From Prosopocoilus inquinatus (Eukaryota > Arthropoda > Insecta > Coleoptera > Lucanidae), in assembly GCA_036172665.1 (NCBI GenBank), contig JAYKNF010000018.1:806001-870000 (forward strand): DNA of 64,000 nucleotides, in the 5' to 3' direction. The position numbers and the translations under genes are program-made. The notes below the pieces were generated by a model. The model was given only the letters and a program-made list of their open reading frames with translations, searched no databases and was not told the origin of the DNA. Positions within the stretch are counted from its first letter, which is position 1, and each line of letters opens with the position of its first letter. Shown here in pieces: positions 26,403 through 40,846 of the stretch.

Positions 26403-26442
26403 TTCTAGCTTCAGCTGCGTCCTTCTAGCTTCAGCTGCGTCC
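26403..26442 (+). repeat. Nested 20-bp repeat, 2 copies
   Basis: Two perfect tandem copies of the 20-mer, again between a TTTAAAACTA left flank and a GAGAACTTCG right flank. The left flank here is the TTTCATTTAAAAC variant, unlike the 13867 site. Confidence 0.95.
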
Positions 26443-29400
26443 GAGAACTTCGTATCTCACATCTAAGTTACTGGAGTCCATCGAAACGCCAAATAACATG
26501 ATAGATGAGTAAGGATCGATTAGATACATCACAGGAACAACGCTAATGCGTGTTGTTTCGTTTAAAACTATTTCCAGGTTCTGCTGCGTCCGAGTACTTC
26601 GTATCTCACGTCAGGGTTACTGGAGTCCATCGAAACGCCAAATAACATGATAGATGAGTAAGGATCGATTAGATACATCACAGGAACAACGCTAATGCGT
26701 GTTGTTTCGTTTAAAACTATTTCTAGCTTCAGCTGCGTCCGAGAACTTCGTATCTCACATCTAAGTTACTGGAGTCCATCGAAACGCCAAATAACATGAT
26801 GGATGAGTAAGGATCGATTAGATACATCACAGGAACAACGTTAATGCGTGTTGTTTCGTTTAAAACTATTTCCAGGTTCTGCTGCGTCCAAAAACTTTGT
26901 ATCTCAGATCAGAGTTACTGGAGTCCATCCAAACGTCAAATAACATGATAGATGAGTAAGGATCGATTAGATACATCACAGGAACAACGCTAATACGTGT
27001 TGTTTCGTTTAAAACTATTTCCAGCTTCTGCTGCGTCCGAGAACTTCGTATCTCACGTCAGGGTTACTGGAGTCCATCCAAACGTCAAATAACATGATAG
27101 ATAAGAAAGGATCGATTAGATACATCACAGGAACAACGCTAATGCGTGTTGTTTCGTTTAAAACTATTTCCAGTTTCTGCTGCGTCCGAAATCTTTGTGT
27201 CTCTCATCAGAGTTACTGGAGTCCATCCAAACGTCAAATAACATGATAGATGAGTAAGGATCGATTAGATACATCACAGGAACAACGCTAATACGTGTTG
27301 TTTCGTTCAAAACTATTTCCAGCTTCTGCTGCGTCCGAGAACTTCGTATCTCACGTCAGGGTTACTGGAGTCCATCCAAACGTCAAATAACATGATAGAT
27401 GAGTAAGGATCGATTAGATACATCACAGGAACAACGCTAATACGTGTTGCTTCGTTCAAAACTATTTCCAGCTTCTGCTGCGTCCGAAATCTTTGTGTCT
27501 CTCATCAGAGTTACTGGAGTCCATCCAAACGTCAAATAACATGATAGATGAGTAAGGATCGATTAGATACATCACAGGAACAACGCTAATACGTGTTGTT
27601 TCGTTTAAAACTATTTCCAGCTTCTGCTGCGTCCGAAAACGTCGTATCTCACATCAGAGCTACTGGAGTCCATCGAAACGCCAAATAACATGATAGATGA
27701 GTAAGGATCGATTAGATACATCACAGGAACAACGCTAACGCGTGTTGTTTCGTTCAAAACTATTTCCAGCTTCTGCTGCGTCAGAAAACGTATCTCACAT
27801 CAGAGCTACTGGAGTCCATCGATACGCCAAATAACATGATATATGAGTAAGGATCGATTAGATGCAGCACAGGAATAACGCTAATACGTGTTGCTTCGTT
27901 CAAAACTATTTCCAGCTTCTGCTGCGTCCGAAATCTTTGTGTCTCTCTTCAGAGTTACTGGAGTCCATCCAAACGTCAAATAACATGATAGATGAGTAAG
28001 GATCGATTAGATACATCACAGGAACAACGCTAATACGTGTTGTTTCGTTTAAAACTATTTCCAGCTTCTGCTGCGTCCGAAAACGTCGTATCTCACATCA
28101 GAGCTACTGGAGTCCATCGAAACGCCAAATAACATGATAGATGAGTAAGGATCGATTAGATACATCACAGGAACAACGCTAATGCGTGTTGTTTCGTTTA
28201 AAACTATTTCCAGGTTCTGCTGCGTCCAAAAACTTTGTATCTCACATCAGAGTTACTGGAGTCCATCCAAACGTCAAATAACATGATAGATGAGTAAGGA
28301 TCGATTAGATACATCACAGGAACAACGCTAATACGTGTTGTTTCGTTTAAAACTATTTCCAGCTTCTGCTGCGTCCGAGAACTTCGTATCTCACGTCAGG
28401 GTTACTGGAGTCCATCCAAACGTCAAATAACATGATAGATGAGTAAGGATCGATTAGATACATCACAGAAACAACGCTAATACGTGTTGCTTCGTTCAAA
28501 ACTATTTCCAGCTTCTGCTGCGTCCGAAATCTTTGTGTCTCTCATCAGAGTTACTGGAGTCCATCCAAACGTCAAATAACATGATAGATGAGTAAGGATC
28601 GATTAGATACATCACAGGAACAACGCTAATACGTGTTGTTTCGTTTAAAACTATTTCCAGCTTCTGCTGCGTCCGAAAACGTCGTATCTCACATCAGAGC
28701 TACTGGAGTCCATCGAAACGCCAAATAACATGATAGATGAGTAAGGATCGATTAGATACAACACAGGAACAACGCTAATGCGTGTTGTTTCGTTTAAAAC
28801 TATTTCCAGGTTCTGCTGCGTCCAAAAACTTTGTATCTCACATCAGAGTTACTGGAGTCCATCCAAACGTCAAATAACATGATAGATGAGTAAGGATCGA
28901 TTAGATACATCACAGGAACAACGCTAATACGTGTTGTTTCGTTTAAAACTATTTCCAGCTTCTGCTGCGTCCGAGAACTTCGTATCTCACGTCAGGGTTA
29001 CTGGAGTCCATCCAAACGTCAAATAACATGATAGATGAGTAAGGATCGATTAGATACATCACAGAAACAACGCTAATACGTGTTGCTTCGTTCAAAACTA
29101 TTTCCAGCTTCTGCTGCGTCCGAAATCTTTGTGTCTCTCATCAGAGTTACTGGAGTCCATCCAAACGTCAAATAACATGATAGATGAGTAAGGATCGATT
29201 AGATACATCACAGGAACAACGCTAATACGTGTTGTTTCGTTTAAAACTATTTCCAGCTTCTGCTGCGTCCGAAAACGTCGTATCTCACATCAGAGCTACT
29301 GGAGTCCATCGATACGCCAAATAACATGATATATGAGTAAGGATCGATTAGATGCAGCACAGGAATAACGCTAATACGTGTTGTTTCGTTTAAAACTATT

Positions 29401-29995
29401 TCCAGCTCCTGCTGCGTCCAAAAACTTTGTATCTCACATCAGAGTTACTGGAGTCCATCCAAACGCCAAATAACATGATAGATGAATAAGGATCGATTAG
29501 ATACATCACAGGAACAACGCTAATGCGTGTTGTTTCGTTTAAAACTATTTCCAGCTTCTGCTGCGTGCGAAAATTTCGTATCTCACATTAGAGTTACTGG
29601 AGTCCATCGAAACGTCAAATAACATAGTAGCTAAGTAAGGATCGATTAGATACATCACAGGAACAACGCTAATGCGTGTTGTTTCGTTTAAAACTATTTC
29701 CAGTTCCTGCTGCGTCCAAAAACTTTGTATCTCACATCAGACTTACTGGAGTCCATCCAAACGTCAAATAACATGTTAGATAAGTAAGGATCGTTTAGAT
29801 ACATCACAGGAACAACGCTAATACGTGTTATTTCATTTAAAACTATTTCCAGCTTCTGCTGCGTCCGAGAACTTCGTATCTCACGTCAGGGTTACTGGAG
29901 TCCATCTAAACGTCAAATAACATGATAGATGAGTAAGGATCGATTAGATACAGCACAGGAACAACGCTAATACGTGTTGTTTCATTTAAAACTAT

Positions 29996-30055
29996 TTCTA
30001 GCTTCAGCTGCGTCCTTCTAGCTTCAGCTGCGTCCTTCTAGCTTCAGCTGCGTCC
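29996..30055 (+). repeat. Nested 20-bp repeat, 3 copies
   Basis: Three perfect copies (29996-30015, 30016-30035, 30036-30055). This is the only three-copy allele in the window and lies just before the 745-bp HOR region. Confidence 0.95.
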
Positions 30056-30904
30056 GAGAACTTCGTATCTCACATCTAAGTTACTGGAGTCCATCGAAAC
30101 GCCAAATAACATGATAGATGAGTAAGGATCGATAAGATACATCACAGGAACAACGCTAATGCGTGTTGTTTCGTTTAAAACTATTTCCAGGTTCTGCTGC
30201 GTCCGAGTACTTCGTATCTCACGTCAGGGTTACTGGAGTCCATCCAAACGTCAAATAACATGATAGATAAGTAAGGATCGATTAGATACTACACAGGAAC
30301 AACGCTAATGCGTGTTGTTTCGTTTAAAACTATTTCTAGCTTCAGCTGCGTCCGAGAACTTCGTATCTCACATCTAAGTTACTGGAGTCCATCGAAACGC
30401 CAAATAACATGATAGATGAGTAAGGATCGATTAGATACATCACAGGAACAACGCTAATGCGTGTTGTTTCGTTTAAAACTATTTCCAGCTTCTGCTGCGT
30501 CCGAAAATTTCGTATCTCACATTAGAGTTACTGGAGTCCATCCAAACGTCAAATAACATGATAGATGAGTAAGGATCGATTAGATACATCACAGGAACAA
30601 CGCTAATACGTGTTGTTTCGTTTAAAACTATTTCCACCTTCTGCTGCGTCCGAGAACTTCGTATCTCACGTCAGGGTTACTGGAGTCCATCCAAACGTCA
30701 AATAACATGATAGATGAGTAAGGATCGATTAGATACATCACAGAAACAACGCTAATACGTGTTGCTTCGTTCAAAACTATTTCCAGCTTCTGCTGCGTCC
30801 GAAATCTTTGTGTCTCTCATCAGAGTTACTGGAGTCCATCCAAACGTCAAATAACATGATAGATGAGTAAGGATCGATTAGATACATCACAGGAACAACG
30901 CTAA

Positions 30905-30920
30905 TACGTGCGTGCGAAAA
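30905..30920 (+). other. 34-bp deletion within a unit
   Basis: At 30905-30920 the sequence runs ACGTG directly into CGTGCGAAAA. A complete unit would have 34 more bases here (TTGTTTCG through TCTGCTG). The anchor interval 30832 to 30947 is 115 bp instead of 149. CGTG on both sides of the join may have helped align the ends. The breakpoint is the first base of the 745-bp HOR that follows. Confidence 0.95.
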
Positions 30921-33900
30921 TTTCGTATCTCACATTAGAGTTACTGGAGTCCATCGAAACGTCAAATAACATGTTAGATAAGTAAGGATCGTTTAGATAC
31001 ATCACAGGAACAACGCTAATGCGTGTTGTTTCGTTTAAAACTATTTCCAGCTCCTGCTGCGTCCAAAAACTTTGTATCTCACATCAGACTTACTGGAGTC
31101 CATCCAAACGTCAAATAACATGTTAGATAAGTAAGGATCGTTTAGATACATCACAGGAACAACGCTAATACGTGTTATTTCATTTAAAACTATTTCCAGC
31201 TTCTGCTGCGTCCGAGAACTTCGTATCTCACATCAAAGTTACTGGAGTCCATCCAAACGCCAAATAACATGATAGATGAATAAGGATCGATTAGATACAT
31301 CACAGGAACAACGCTAATGCGTGTTGTTTCGTTTAAAACTATTTCCAGCTTCTGCTGCGTCCGAAAACGTCGTATCTCACATCAGAGCTACTGGAGTCCA
31401 TCGATACGCCAAATAACATGATATATGAGTAAGGATCGATTAGATGCAGCACAGGAATAACGCTAATACGTGTTGTTTCGTTTAAAACTATTTCCAGCTC
31501 CTGCTGCGTCCAAAAACTTTGTATCTCACATCAGAGTTACTGGAGTCCATCCAAACGCCAAATAACATGATAGATGAATAAGGATCGATTAGATACATCA
31601 CAGGAACAACGCTAATGCGTGTTGTTTCGTTTAAAACTATTTCCAGCTTCTGCTGCGTGCGAAAATTTCGTATCTCACATTAGAGTTACTGGAGTCCATC
31701 GAAACGTCAAATAACATGTTAGATAAGTAAGGATCGTTTAGATACATCACAGGAACAACGCTAATGCGTGTTGTTTCGTTTAAAACTATTTCCAGCTCCT
31801 GCTGCGTCCAAAAACTTTGTATCTCACATCAGACTTACTGGAGTCCATCCAAACGTCAAATAACATGTTAGATAAGTAAGGATCGTTTAGATACATCACA
31901 GGAACAACGCTAATACGTGTTATTTCATTTAAAACTATTTCCAGCTTCTGCTGCGTCCGAGAACTTCGTATCTCACATCAAAGTTACTGGAGTCCATCCA
32001 AACGCCAAATAACATGATAGATGAATAAGGATCGATTAGATACATCACAGGAACAACGCTAATGCGTGTTGTTTCGTTTAAAACTATTTCCAGCTTCTGC
32101 TGCGTCCGAAAACGTCGTATCTCACATCAGAGCTACTGGAGTCCATCGATACGCCAAATAACATGATATATGAGTAAGGATCGATTAGATGCAGCACAGG
32201 AATAACGCTAATACGTGTTGTTTCGTTTAAAACTATTTATAGCTCCTGCTGCGTCCAAAAACTTTGTATCTCACATCAGAGTTACTGGAGTCCATCCAAA
32301 CGCCAAATAACATGATAGATGAATAAGGATCGATTAGATACATCACAGGAACAACGCTAATGCGTGTTGTTTCGTTTAAAACTATTTCCAGCTTCTGCTG
32401 CGTGCGAAAATTTCGTATCTCACATTAGAGTTACTGGAGTCCATCGAAACGTCAAATAACATGTTAGATAAGTAAGGATCGTTTAGATACATCACAGGAA
32501 CAACGCTAATGCGTGTTGTTTCGTTTAAAACTATTTCCAGCTCCTGCTGCGTCCAAAAACTTTGTATCTCACATCAGACTTACTGGAGTCCATCCAAACG
32601 TCAAATAACATGTTAGATAAGTAAGGATCGTTTAGATACATCACAGGAACAACGCTAATACGTGTTATTTCATTTAAAACTATTTCCAGCTTCTGCTGCG
32701 TCCGAGAACTTCGTATCTCACATCAAAGTTACTGGAGTCCATCCAAACGCCAAATAACATGATAGATGAATAAGGATCGATTAGATACATCACAGGAACA
32801 ACGCTAATGCGTGTTGTTTCGTTTAAAACTATTTCCAGCTTCTGCTGCGTCCGAAAACGTCGTATCTCACATCAGAGCTACTGGAGTCCATCGATACGCC
32901 AAATAACATGATATATGAGTAAGGATCGATTAGATGCAGCACAGGAATAACGCTAATACGTGTTGTTTCGTTTAAAACTATTTCCAGCTCCTGCTGCGTC
33001 CAAAAACTTTGTATCTCACATCAGAGTTACTGGAGTCCATCCAAACGCCAAATAACATGATAGATGAATAAGGATCGATTAGATACATCACAGGAACAAC
33101 GCTAATGCGTGTTGTTTCGTTTAAAACTATTTCCAGCTTCTGCTGCGTGCGAAAATTTCGTATCTCACATTAGAGTTACTGGAGTCCATCGAAACGTCAA
33201 ATAACATGTTAGATAAGTAAGGATCGTTTAGATACATCACAGGAACAACGCTAATGCGTGTTGTTTCGTTTAAAACTATTTCCAGCTCCTGCTGCGTCCA
33301 AAAACATTGTATCTCACATCAGACTTACTGGAGTCCATCCAAACGTCAAATAACATGTTAGATAAGTAAGGATCGTTTAGATACATCACAGGAACAACGC
33401 TAATACGTGTTATTTCATTTAAAACTATTTCCAGCTTCTGCTGCGTCCGAGAACTTCGTATCTCACATCAAAGTTACTGGAGTCCATCCAAACGCCAAAT
33501 AACATGATAGATGAATAAGGATCGATTAGATACATCACAGGAACAACGCTAATGCGTGTTGTTTCGTTTAAAACTATTTCCAGCTTCTGCTGCGTCCGAA
33601 AACGTCGTATCTCACATCAGAGCTACTGGAGTCCATCGATACGCCAAATAACATGATATATGAGTAAGGATCGATTAGATGCAGCACAGGAATAACGCTA
33701 ATACGTGTTGTTTCGTTTAAAACTATTTCCAGCTCCTGCTGCGTCCAAAAACTTTGTATCTCACATCAGAGTTACTGGAGTCCATCCAAACGCCAAATAA
33801 CATGATAGATGAATAAGGATCGATTAGATACATCACAGGAACAACGCTAATGCGTGTTGTTTCGTTTAAAACTATTTCCAGCTTCTGCTGCGTGCGAAAA

Positions 33901-34233
33901 TTTCGTATCTCACATTAGAGTTACTGGAGTCCATCGAAACGTCAAATAACATGTTAGATAAGTAAGGATCGTTTAGATACATCACAGGAACAACGCTAAT
34001 GCGTGTTGTTTCGTTTAAAACTATTTCCAGCTCCTGCTGCGTCCAAAAACTTTGTATCTCACATCAGACTTACTGGAGTCCATCCAAACGTCAAATAACA
34101 TGTTAGATAAGTAAGGATCGTTTAGATACATCACAGGAACAACGCTAATACGTGTTATTTCATTTAAAACTATTTCCAGCTTCTGCTGCGTCCGAGAACT
34201 TCGTATCTCACATCAAAGTTACTGGAGTCCATC
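30911..34233 (+). repeat. Five-unit HOR (745 bp), 4.46 tandem copies
   Basis: The motif CGTGCGAAAA recurs at 30911, 31656, 32401, 33146 and 33891, and CGTGTTATTT at 31171, 31916, 32661, 33406 and 34151, all spaced 745 bp (5 x 149). Copies are almost identical; private substitutions include TTTATAGCTC near 32238 and AAAACATTG near 33304. Two of its five units are chimeras relative to the dispersed cassette elsewhere: the GCGTGCG unit ends with GTTAGATAAG and GATCGTTTAG instead of AGTAGCTAAG, and the CATCAAAG unit ends with AACGCC and GATGAATAAGG. The series ends at 34234, where ATCC is replaced by ATCG. Confidence 0.95.
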
Positions 34234-36180
34234 GAAACGTCAAATAACATAGTAGCTAAGTAAGGATCGATTAGATACATCACAGGAACAGCGCTAATAC
34301 GTGTTGTTTAGTTCAAAACTATTTCCAGCTTCTGCTGCGTCCAAAAACTTTGTATCTCACATCAGAGTTACTGGAGTCCATCCAAACGTCAAATAACATG
34401 ATAGATGAGTAAGGATCGATTAGATACATCACAGGAACAACGCTAATATGTGTTGTTTCGTTTAAAACTCTTTCCAGCTTCTGCTGCGTCCGAGAACTTC
34501 GTATCTCACGTCAGGGTTACTGGAGTCCATCTAAACGTCAAATAACATGATAGATGAGTAAGGATCGATTAGATACAGCACAGGAACAACGCTAATACGT
34601 GTTGTTTCATTTAAAACTATTTCTAGCTTCAGCTGCGTCCTTATAGCTTCAGCTGCGTCCGAGAACTTCGTATCTCACATCTAAGTTACTGGAGTCCATC
34701 GAAACGCCAAATAACATGATAGATGAGTAAGGATCGATTAGATACATCACAGGAACAACGCTAATGCGTGTTGTTTCGTTTAAAACTATTTCCAGGTTCT
34801 GCTGCGTCCGAGAACTTCGTATCTCACGTCAGGGTTACTGGAGTCCATCTAAACGTCAAATAACATGATAGATGAGTAAGGATCGATTAGATACATCACA
34901 GGAACAACGCTAATGCGTGTTGTTTCGTTTAAAACTATTTCCAGCTTCTGCTGCCTCAGAAAACGTCGTATCTCACATCAGAGCTACTGGAGTCCATCGA
35001 AACCCCAAATAGCATGATAGATGAGTAAGGATCGATTAGATACATCACAGGAACAACGCTAATGCGTGTTGTTTCGTTTAAAACTATTTCTAGCTTCAGC
35101 TGCGTCCGAGAACTTCGTATCTCACATCTAAGTTACTGGAGTCCATCGAAACGCCAAATAACATGATAGATGAGTAAGGATCGATTAGATACATCACAGG
35201 AACAACGCTAATGCGTGTTGTTTCGTTTAAAACTATTTCCAGCTTCTGCTGCGTCCGAAAATTTCGTATCTCACATTAGAGTTACTGGAGTCCATCCAAA
35301 CGTCAAATAACATGATAGATAAGTAAGGATCGATTAGATACATCACAGGAACAACGCTAATGCGTGTTGTTTCGTTTAAAACTATTTCCAGCTTCTGCTG
35401 CGTCCGAAAATTTCGTTTCTCACATTAGAATTACTGGGGTCCATCGAAACGTCAAATAACATGATAGATGAGTAAGGATCGATTAGATACATCACAGGAA
35501 CAACGCTAATGCGTGTTGTTTCGTTTAAAACTATTTCCAGCTTCTGCTGCCTCAGAAAACGTCGTATCTCACATCAGAGCTACTGGAGTCCATCGAAACG
35601 CCAAATAACATGATGGATGAGTAAGGATCGATTAGATACATCACAGGAACAACGCTAATGCGTGTTGTTTCGTTTAAAACTATTTCCAGGTTCTGCTGCG
35701 TCCAAAAACTTTGTATCTCACATCAGAGTTACTGGAGTCCATCCAAACGTCAAATAACATGATAGATGAGTAAGGATCGATTAGATACATCACAGGAACA
35801 ACGCTAATACGTGTTGTTTCGTTTAAAACTATTTCCAGCTTCTGCTGCGTCCGAGAACTTCGTATCTCACGTCAGGGTTACTGGAGTCCATCCAAACGTC
35901 AAATAACATGATAGATAAGTAAGGATCGATTAGATACATCACAGGAACAACGCTAATGCGTGTTGTTTCGTTTAAAACTATTTCCAGCTTCTGCTGCGTG
36001 CGAAAATTTCGTATCTCACATTAGAGTTACTGGAGTCCATCGAAACGTCAAATAACATAGTAGCTAAGTAAGGATCGATTAGATACATCACAGGAACAAC
36101 GCTAATGCGTGTTGTTTCGTTTAAAACTATTTCCAGCTTTTGCTGCGTCCGAAAATTTCGTATCTCACATTAGAGTTACT
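34234..36180 (+). repeat. Array segment repeated at 45.5-47.0 kb
   Basis: About 34855-36285 matches 45532-46962 at offset 10677 (71 units plus 98 bp; the 98 bp is the sum of +20, +60, +20, -3 and +1 in between). Shared rare variants include AACCCCAAATAGC (34999 and 45676 for the preceding GAAA), CTGGGGTCC (35434 and 46111) and CAGCTTTTGC (36134 and 46811). There are no genes. Confidence 0.87.
34621..34660 (+). repeat. Nested 20-bp repeat, 2 copies, second with a substitution
   Basis: Two copies; the second starts TTATAG instead of TTCTAG. It is the only 20-mer copy with an internal substitution that I noticed among the expanded sites. Confidence 0.93.
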
Positions 36181-39100
36181 GGAGTCCATCCAAACGTCAA
36201 ATAACATGATAGATAAGTAAGGATCGATTAGATACATCACAGGAACAACGCTAATGCGTGTTGTTTCGTTTAAAACTATTTCCAGTTTCTGCTGCGTCCG
36301 AAACCTTTGTGTCTCTCATCAGAGTTACTGGAGTCCATCCAAACGACAAATAACATGATAGATGAGTAAGGATCGATTAGATACATCACAGGAACAACGC
36401 TAATACGTGTTGTTTCGTTCAAAACTATTTCCAGCTTCTGCTGCGTCCGAGAACTTCGTATCTCACGTCAGGGTTACTGGAGTCCATCCAAACGTCAAAT
36501 AACATGATAGATGAGTAAGGATCGATTAGATACATCACAGAAACAACGCTAATACGTGTTGCTTCGTTCAAAACTATTTCCAGCTTCTGCTGCGTCCGAA
36601 ATCTTTGTGTCTCTCATCAGAGTTACTGGAGTCCATCCAAACGTCAAATAACATGATAGATGAGTAAGGATCGATTAGATACATCACAGGAACAACGCTA
36701 ATACGTGTTGTTTCGTTTAAAACTATTTCCAGCTTCTGCTGCGTCCGAAAACGTCGTATCTCACATCAGAGCTACTGGAGTCCATCGAAACGCCAAATAA
36801 CATGATAGATGAGTAAGGATCGATTAGATACATCACAGGAACAACGCTAACGCGTGTTGTTTCGTTCAAAACTATTTCCAGCTTCTGCTGCGTCCGAAAA
36901 CGTATCTCACATCAGAGCTACTGGAGTCCATCGATACGCCAAATAACATGATATATGAGTAAGGATCGATTAGATGCAGCACAGGAATAACGCTAATACG
37001 TGTTGCTTCGTTCAAAACTATTTCCAGCTTCTGCTGCGTCCGAAATCTTTGTGTCTCTCTTCAGAGTTACTGGAGTCCATCCAAACGTCAAATAACATGA
37101 TAGATGAGTAAGGATCGATTAGATACATCACAGGAACAACGCTAATACGTGTTGTTTCGTTTAAAACTATTTCCAGCTTCTGCTGCGTCCGAAAACGTCG
37201 TATCTCACATCAGAGCTACTGGAGTCCATCGAAACGCCAAATAACATGATAGATGAGTAAGGATCGATTAGATACATCACAGGAACAACGCTAATGCGTG
37301 TTGTTTCGTTTAAAACTATTTCCAGGTTCTGCTGCGTCCAAAAACTTTGTATCTCACATCAGAGTTACTGGAGTCCATCCAAACGTCAAATAACATGATA
37401 GATGAGTAAGGATCGATTAGATACATCACAGGAACAACGCTAATACGTGTTGTTTCGTTTAAAACTATTTCCAGCTTCTGCTGCGTCCGAGAACTTCGTA
37501 TCTCACGTCAGGGTTACTGGAGTCCATCCAAACGTCAAATAACATGATAGATGAGTAAGGATCGATTAGATACATCACAGAAACAACGCTAATACGTGTT
37601 GCTTCGTTCAAAACTATTTCCAGCTTCTGCTGCGTCCGAAATCTTTGTGTCTCTCATCAGAGTTACTGGAGTCCATCCAAACGTCAAATAACATGATAGA
37701 TGAGTAAGGATCGATTAGATACATCACAGGAACAACGCTAATACGTGTTGTTTCGTTTAAAACTATTTCCAGCTTCTGCTGCCTCAGAAAACGTCGTATC
37801 TCACATCAGAGCTACTGGAGTCCATCCAAACGTCAAATAACATGATAGATGAGTAAGGATCGATTAGATACATCACAGGAACAACGCTAATACGTGTTGT
37901 TTCGTTTAAAACTATTTCCACCTTCTGCAGCGTCCGAGAACTTCGTATCTCACGTCAGGGTTACTGGAGTCCATCCAAACGTCAAATAACATGATAGATG
38001 AGTAAGGATCGATTAGATACATCACAGAAACAACGCTAATACGTGTTGCTTCGTTCAAAACTATTTCCAGCTTCTGCTGCGTCCGAAATCTTTGTGTCTC
38101 TCATCAGAGTTACTGGAGTTCATCCAAACTTCAAATAACATGATAGATGAGTAAGGATCGATTAGATACATCACAGGAACAACGCTAATACGTGTTGTTT
38201 CGTTTAAAACTATTTCCAGCTTCTGCTGCGTCCGAAAACGTCGTATCTCACATCAGAGCTACTGGAGTCCATCGATACGCCAAATAACATGATATATGAG
38301 TAAGGATCGATTAGATGCAGCACAGGAATAACGCTAATACGTGTTGTTTCGTTTAAAACTATTTCCAGCTCCTGCTGCGTCCAAAAACTTTGTATCTCAC
38401 ATCAGAGTTACTGGAGTCCATCCAAACGCCAAATAACATGATAGATGAATAAGGATCGATTAGATACATCACAGGAACAACGCTAATGCGTGTTGTTTCG
38501 TTTAAAACTATTTCCAGCTTCTGCTGCGTGCGAAAATTTCGTATCTCACATTAGAGTTACTGGAGTCCATCGAAACGTCAAATAACATAGTAGCTAAGTA
38601 AGGATCGATTAGATACATCACAGGAACAACGCTAATGCGTGTTGTTTCGTTTAAAACTATTTCCAGCTCCTGCTGCGTCCAAAAACTTTGTATCTCACAT
38701 CAGACTTACTGGAGTCCATCCAAACGTCAAATAACATGTTAGATAAGTAAGGATCGTTTAGATACATCACAGGAACAACGCTAATACGTGTTATTTCATT
38801 TAAAACTATTTCCAGCTTCTGCTGCGTCCGAGAACTTCGTATCTCACATCAAAGTTACTGGAGTCCATCGAAACGTCAAATAACATAGTAGCTAAGTAAG
38901 GATCGATTAGATACATCACAGGAACAGCGCTAATACGTGTTGTTTAGTTCAAAACTATTTCCAGCTTCTGCTGCGTCCAAAAACTTTGTATCTCACATCA
39001 GAGTTACTGGAGTCCATCCAAACGTCAAATAACATGATAGATGAGTAAGGATCGATTAGATACATCACAGGAACAACGCTAATATGTGTTGTTTCGTTTA

Positions 39101-39256
39101 AAACTCTTTCCAGCTTCTGCTGCGTCCGAGAACTTCGTATCTCACGTCAGGGTTACTGGAGTCCATCTAAACGTCAAATAACATGATAGATGAGTAAGGA
39201 TCGATTAGATACAGCACAGGAACAACGCTAATACGTGTTGTTTCATTTAAAACTAT

Positions 39257-39296
39257 TTCTAGCTTCAGCTGCGTCCTTCTAGCTTCAGCTGCGTCC
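39257..39296 (+). repeat. Nested 20-bp repeat, 2 copies
   Basis: Two perfect copies, reproduced at 57971-58010 in the 18714-bp-distant duplicate. Confidence 0.95.
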
Positions 39297-40766
39297 GAGA
39301 ACTTCGTATCTCACATCTAAGTTACTGGAGTCCATCGAAACGCCAAATAACATGATAGATGAGTAAGGATCGATTAGATACAACACAGGAACAACGCTAA
39401 TGCGTGTTGTTTCGTTTAAAACTATTTCCAGCTTCTGCTGCGTCCGAAAACGTCGTATCTCACATCAGAGCTACTGGAGTCCATCGAAACGCCAAATAAC
39501 ATGATAGATGAGTAAGGATCGATTAGATACAACACAGGAACAACGCTAATGCGTGTTGTTTCGTTTAAAACTATTTCCAGGTTCTGCTGCGTCCAAAAAC
39601 TTTGTATCTCACATCAGAGTTACTGGAGTCCATCCAAACGTCAAATAACATGATAGATGAGTAAGGATCGATTAGATACATCACAGGAACAACGCTAATA
39701 CGTGTTGTTTCGTTTAAAACTATTTCCAGCTTCTGCTGCGTCCGAGAACTTCGTATCTCACGTCAGGGTTACTGGAGTCCATCCAAACGTCAAATAACAT
39801 GATAGATGAGTAAGGATCGATTAGATACATCACAGAAACAACGCTAATACGTGTTGCTTCGTTCAAAACTATTTCCAGCTTCTGCTGCGTCCGAAATCTT
39901 TGTGTCTCTCATCAGAGTTACTGGAGTCCATCCAAACGTCAAATAACATGATAGATGAGTAAGGATCGATTAGATACATCACAGGAACAACGCTAATACG
40001 TGTTGTTTCGTTTAAAACTATTTCCAGCTTCTGCTGCGTCCGAAAACGTCGTATCTCACATCAGAGCTACTGGAGTCCATCGATACGCCAAATAACATGA
40101 TATATGAGTAAGGATCGATTAGATGCAGCACAGGAATAACGCTAATACGTGTTGTTTCGTTTAAAACTATTTCCAGCTCCTGCTGCGTCCAAAAACTTTG
40201 TATCTCACATCAGAGTTACTGGAGTCCATCCAAACGCCAAATAACATGATAGATGAATAAGGATCGATTAGATACATCACAGGAACAACGCTAATGCGTG
40301 TTGTTTCGTTTAAAACTATTTCCAGCTTCTGCTGCGTGCGAAAATTTCGTATCTCACATTAGAGTTACTGGAGTCCATCGAAACGTCAAATAACATAGTA
40401 GCTAAGTAAGGATCGATTAGATACATCACAGGAACAACGCTAATGCGTGTTGTTTCGTTTAAAACTATTTCCAGTTCCTGCTGCGTCCAAAAACTTTGTA
40501 TCTCACATCAGATTTACTGGAGTCCATCCAAACGTCAAATAACATGTTAGATAAGTAAGGATCGTTTAGATACATCACAGGAACAACGCTAATACGTGTT
40601 ATTTCATTTAAAACTATTTCCAGCTTCTGCTGCGTCCGAGAACTTCGTATCTCACGTCAGGGTTACTGGAGTCCATCTAAACGTCAAATAACATGATAGA
40701 TGAGTAAGGATCGATTAGATACAGCACAGGAACAACGCTAATACGTGTTGTTTCATTTAAAACTAT

Positions 40767-40846
40767 TTCTAGCTTCAGCTGCGTCCTTCTAGCTTCAGCT
40801 GCGTCCTTCTAGCTTCAGCTGCGTCCTTCTAGCTTCAGCTGCGTCC
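40767..40846 (+). repeat. Nested 20-bp repeat, 4 copies
   Basis: Four perfect copies, the largest allele seen, reproduced exactly at 59481-59560 in the second copy of the large duplication. Confidence 0.95.

Larger units (their letters stand above)
25419..30910 (+). repeat. Array segment of reused cassettes
   Basis: Only satellite is present. It holds a five-unit cassette (GATACGCC; CTCCTGCTG with AACGCC; GCGTGCG; CTCCTG with GACTTAC; GAGAACTTCG) starting near 25419 and again near 29310, 26 units plus 17 bp apart. The 17 bp is explained by one +20 and one -3 indel. Between them, 27170-28660 matches 36282-37772 (offset 9112, 61 units plus 23 bp of indels) and a third copy near 55.0-56.5 kb. 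A 3-bp deletion in the GAAAACGTCG motif near 27790 is shared by those three copies. Confidence 0.85.
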
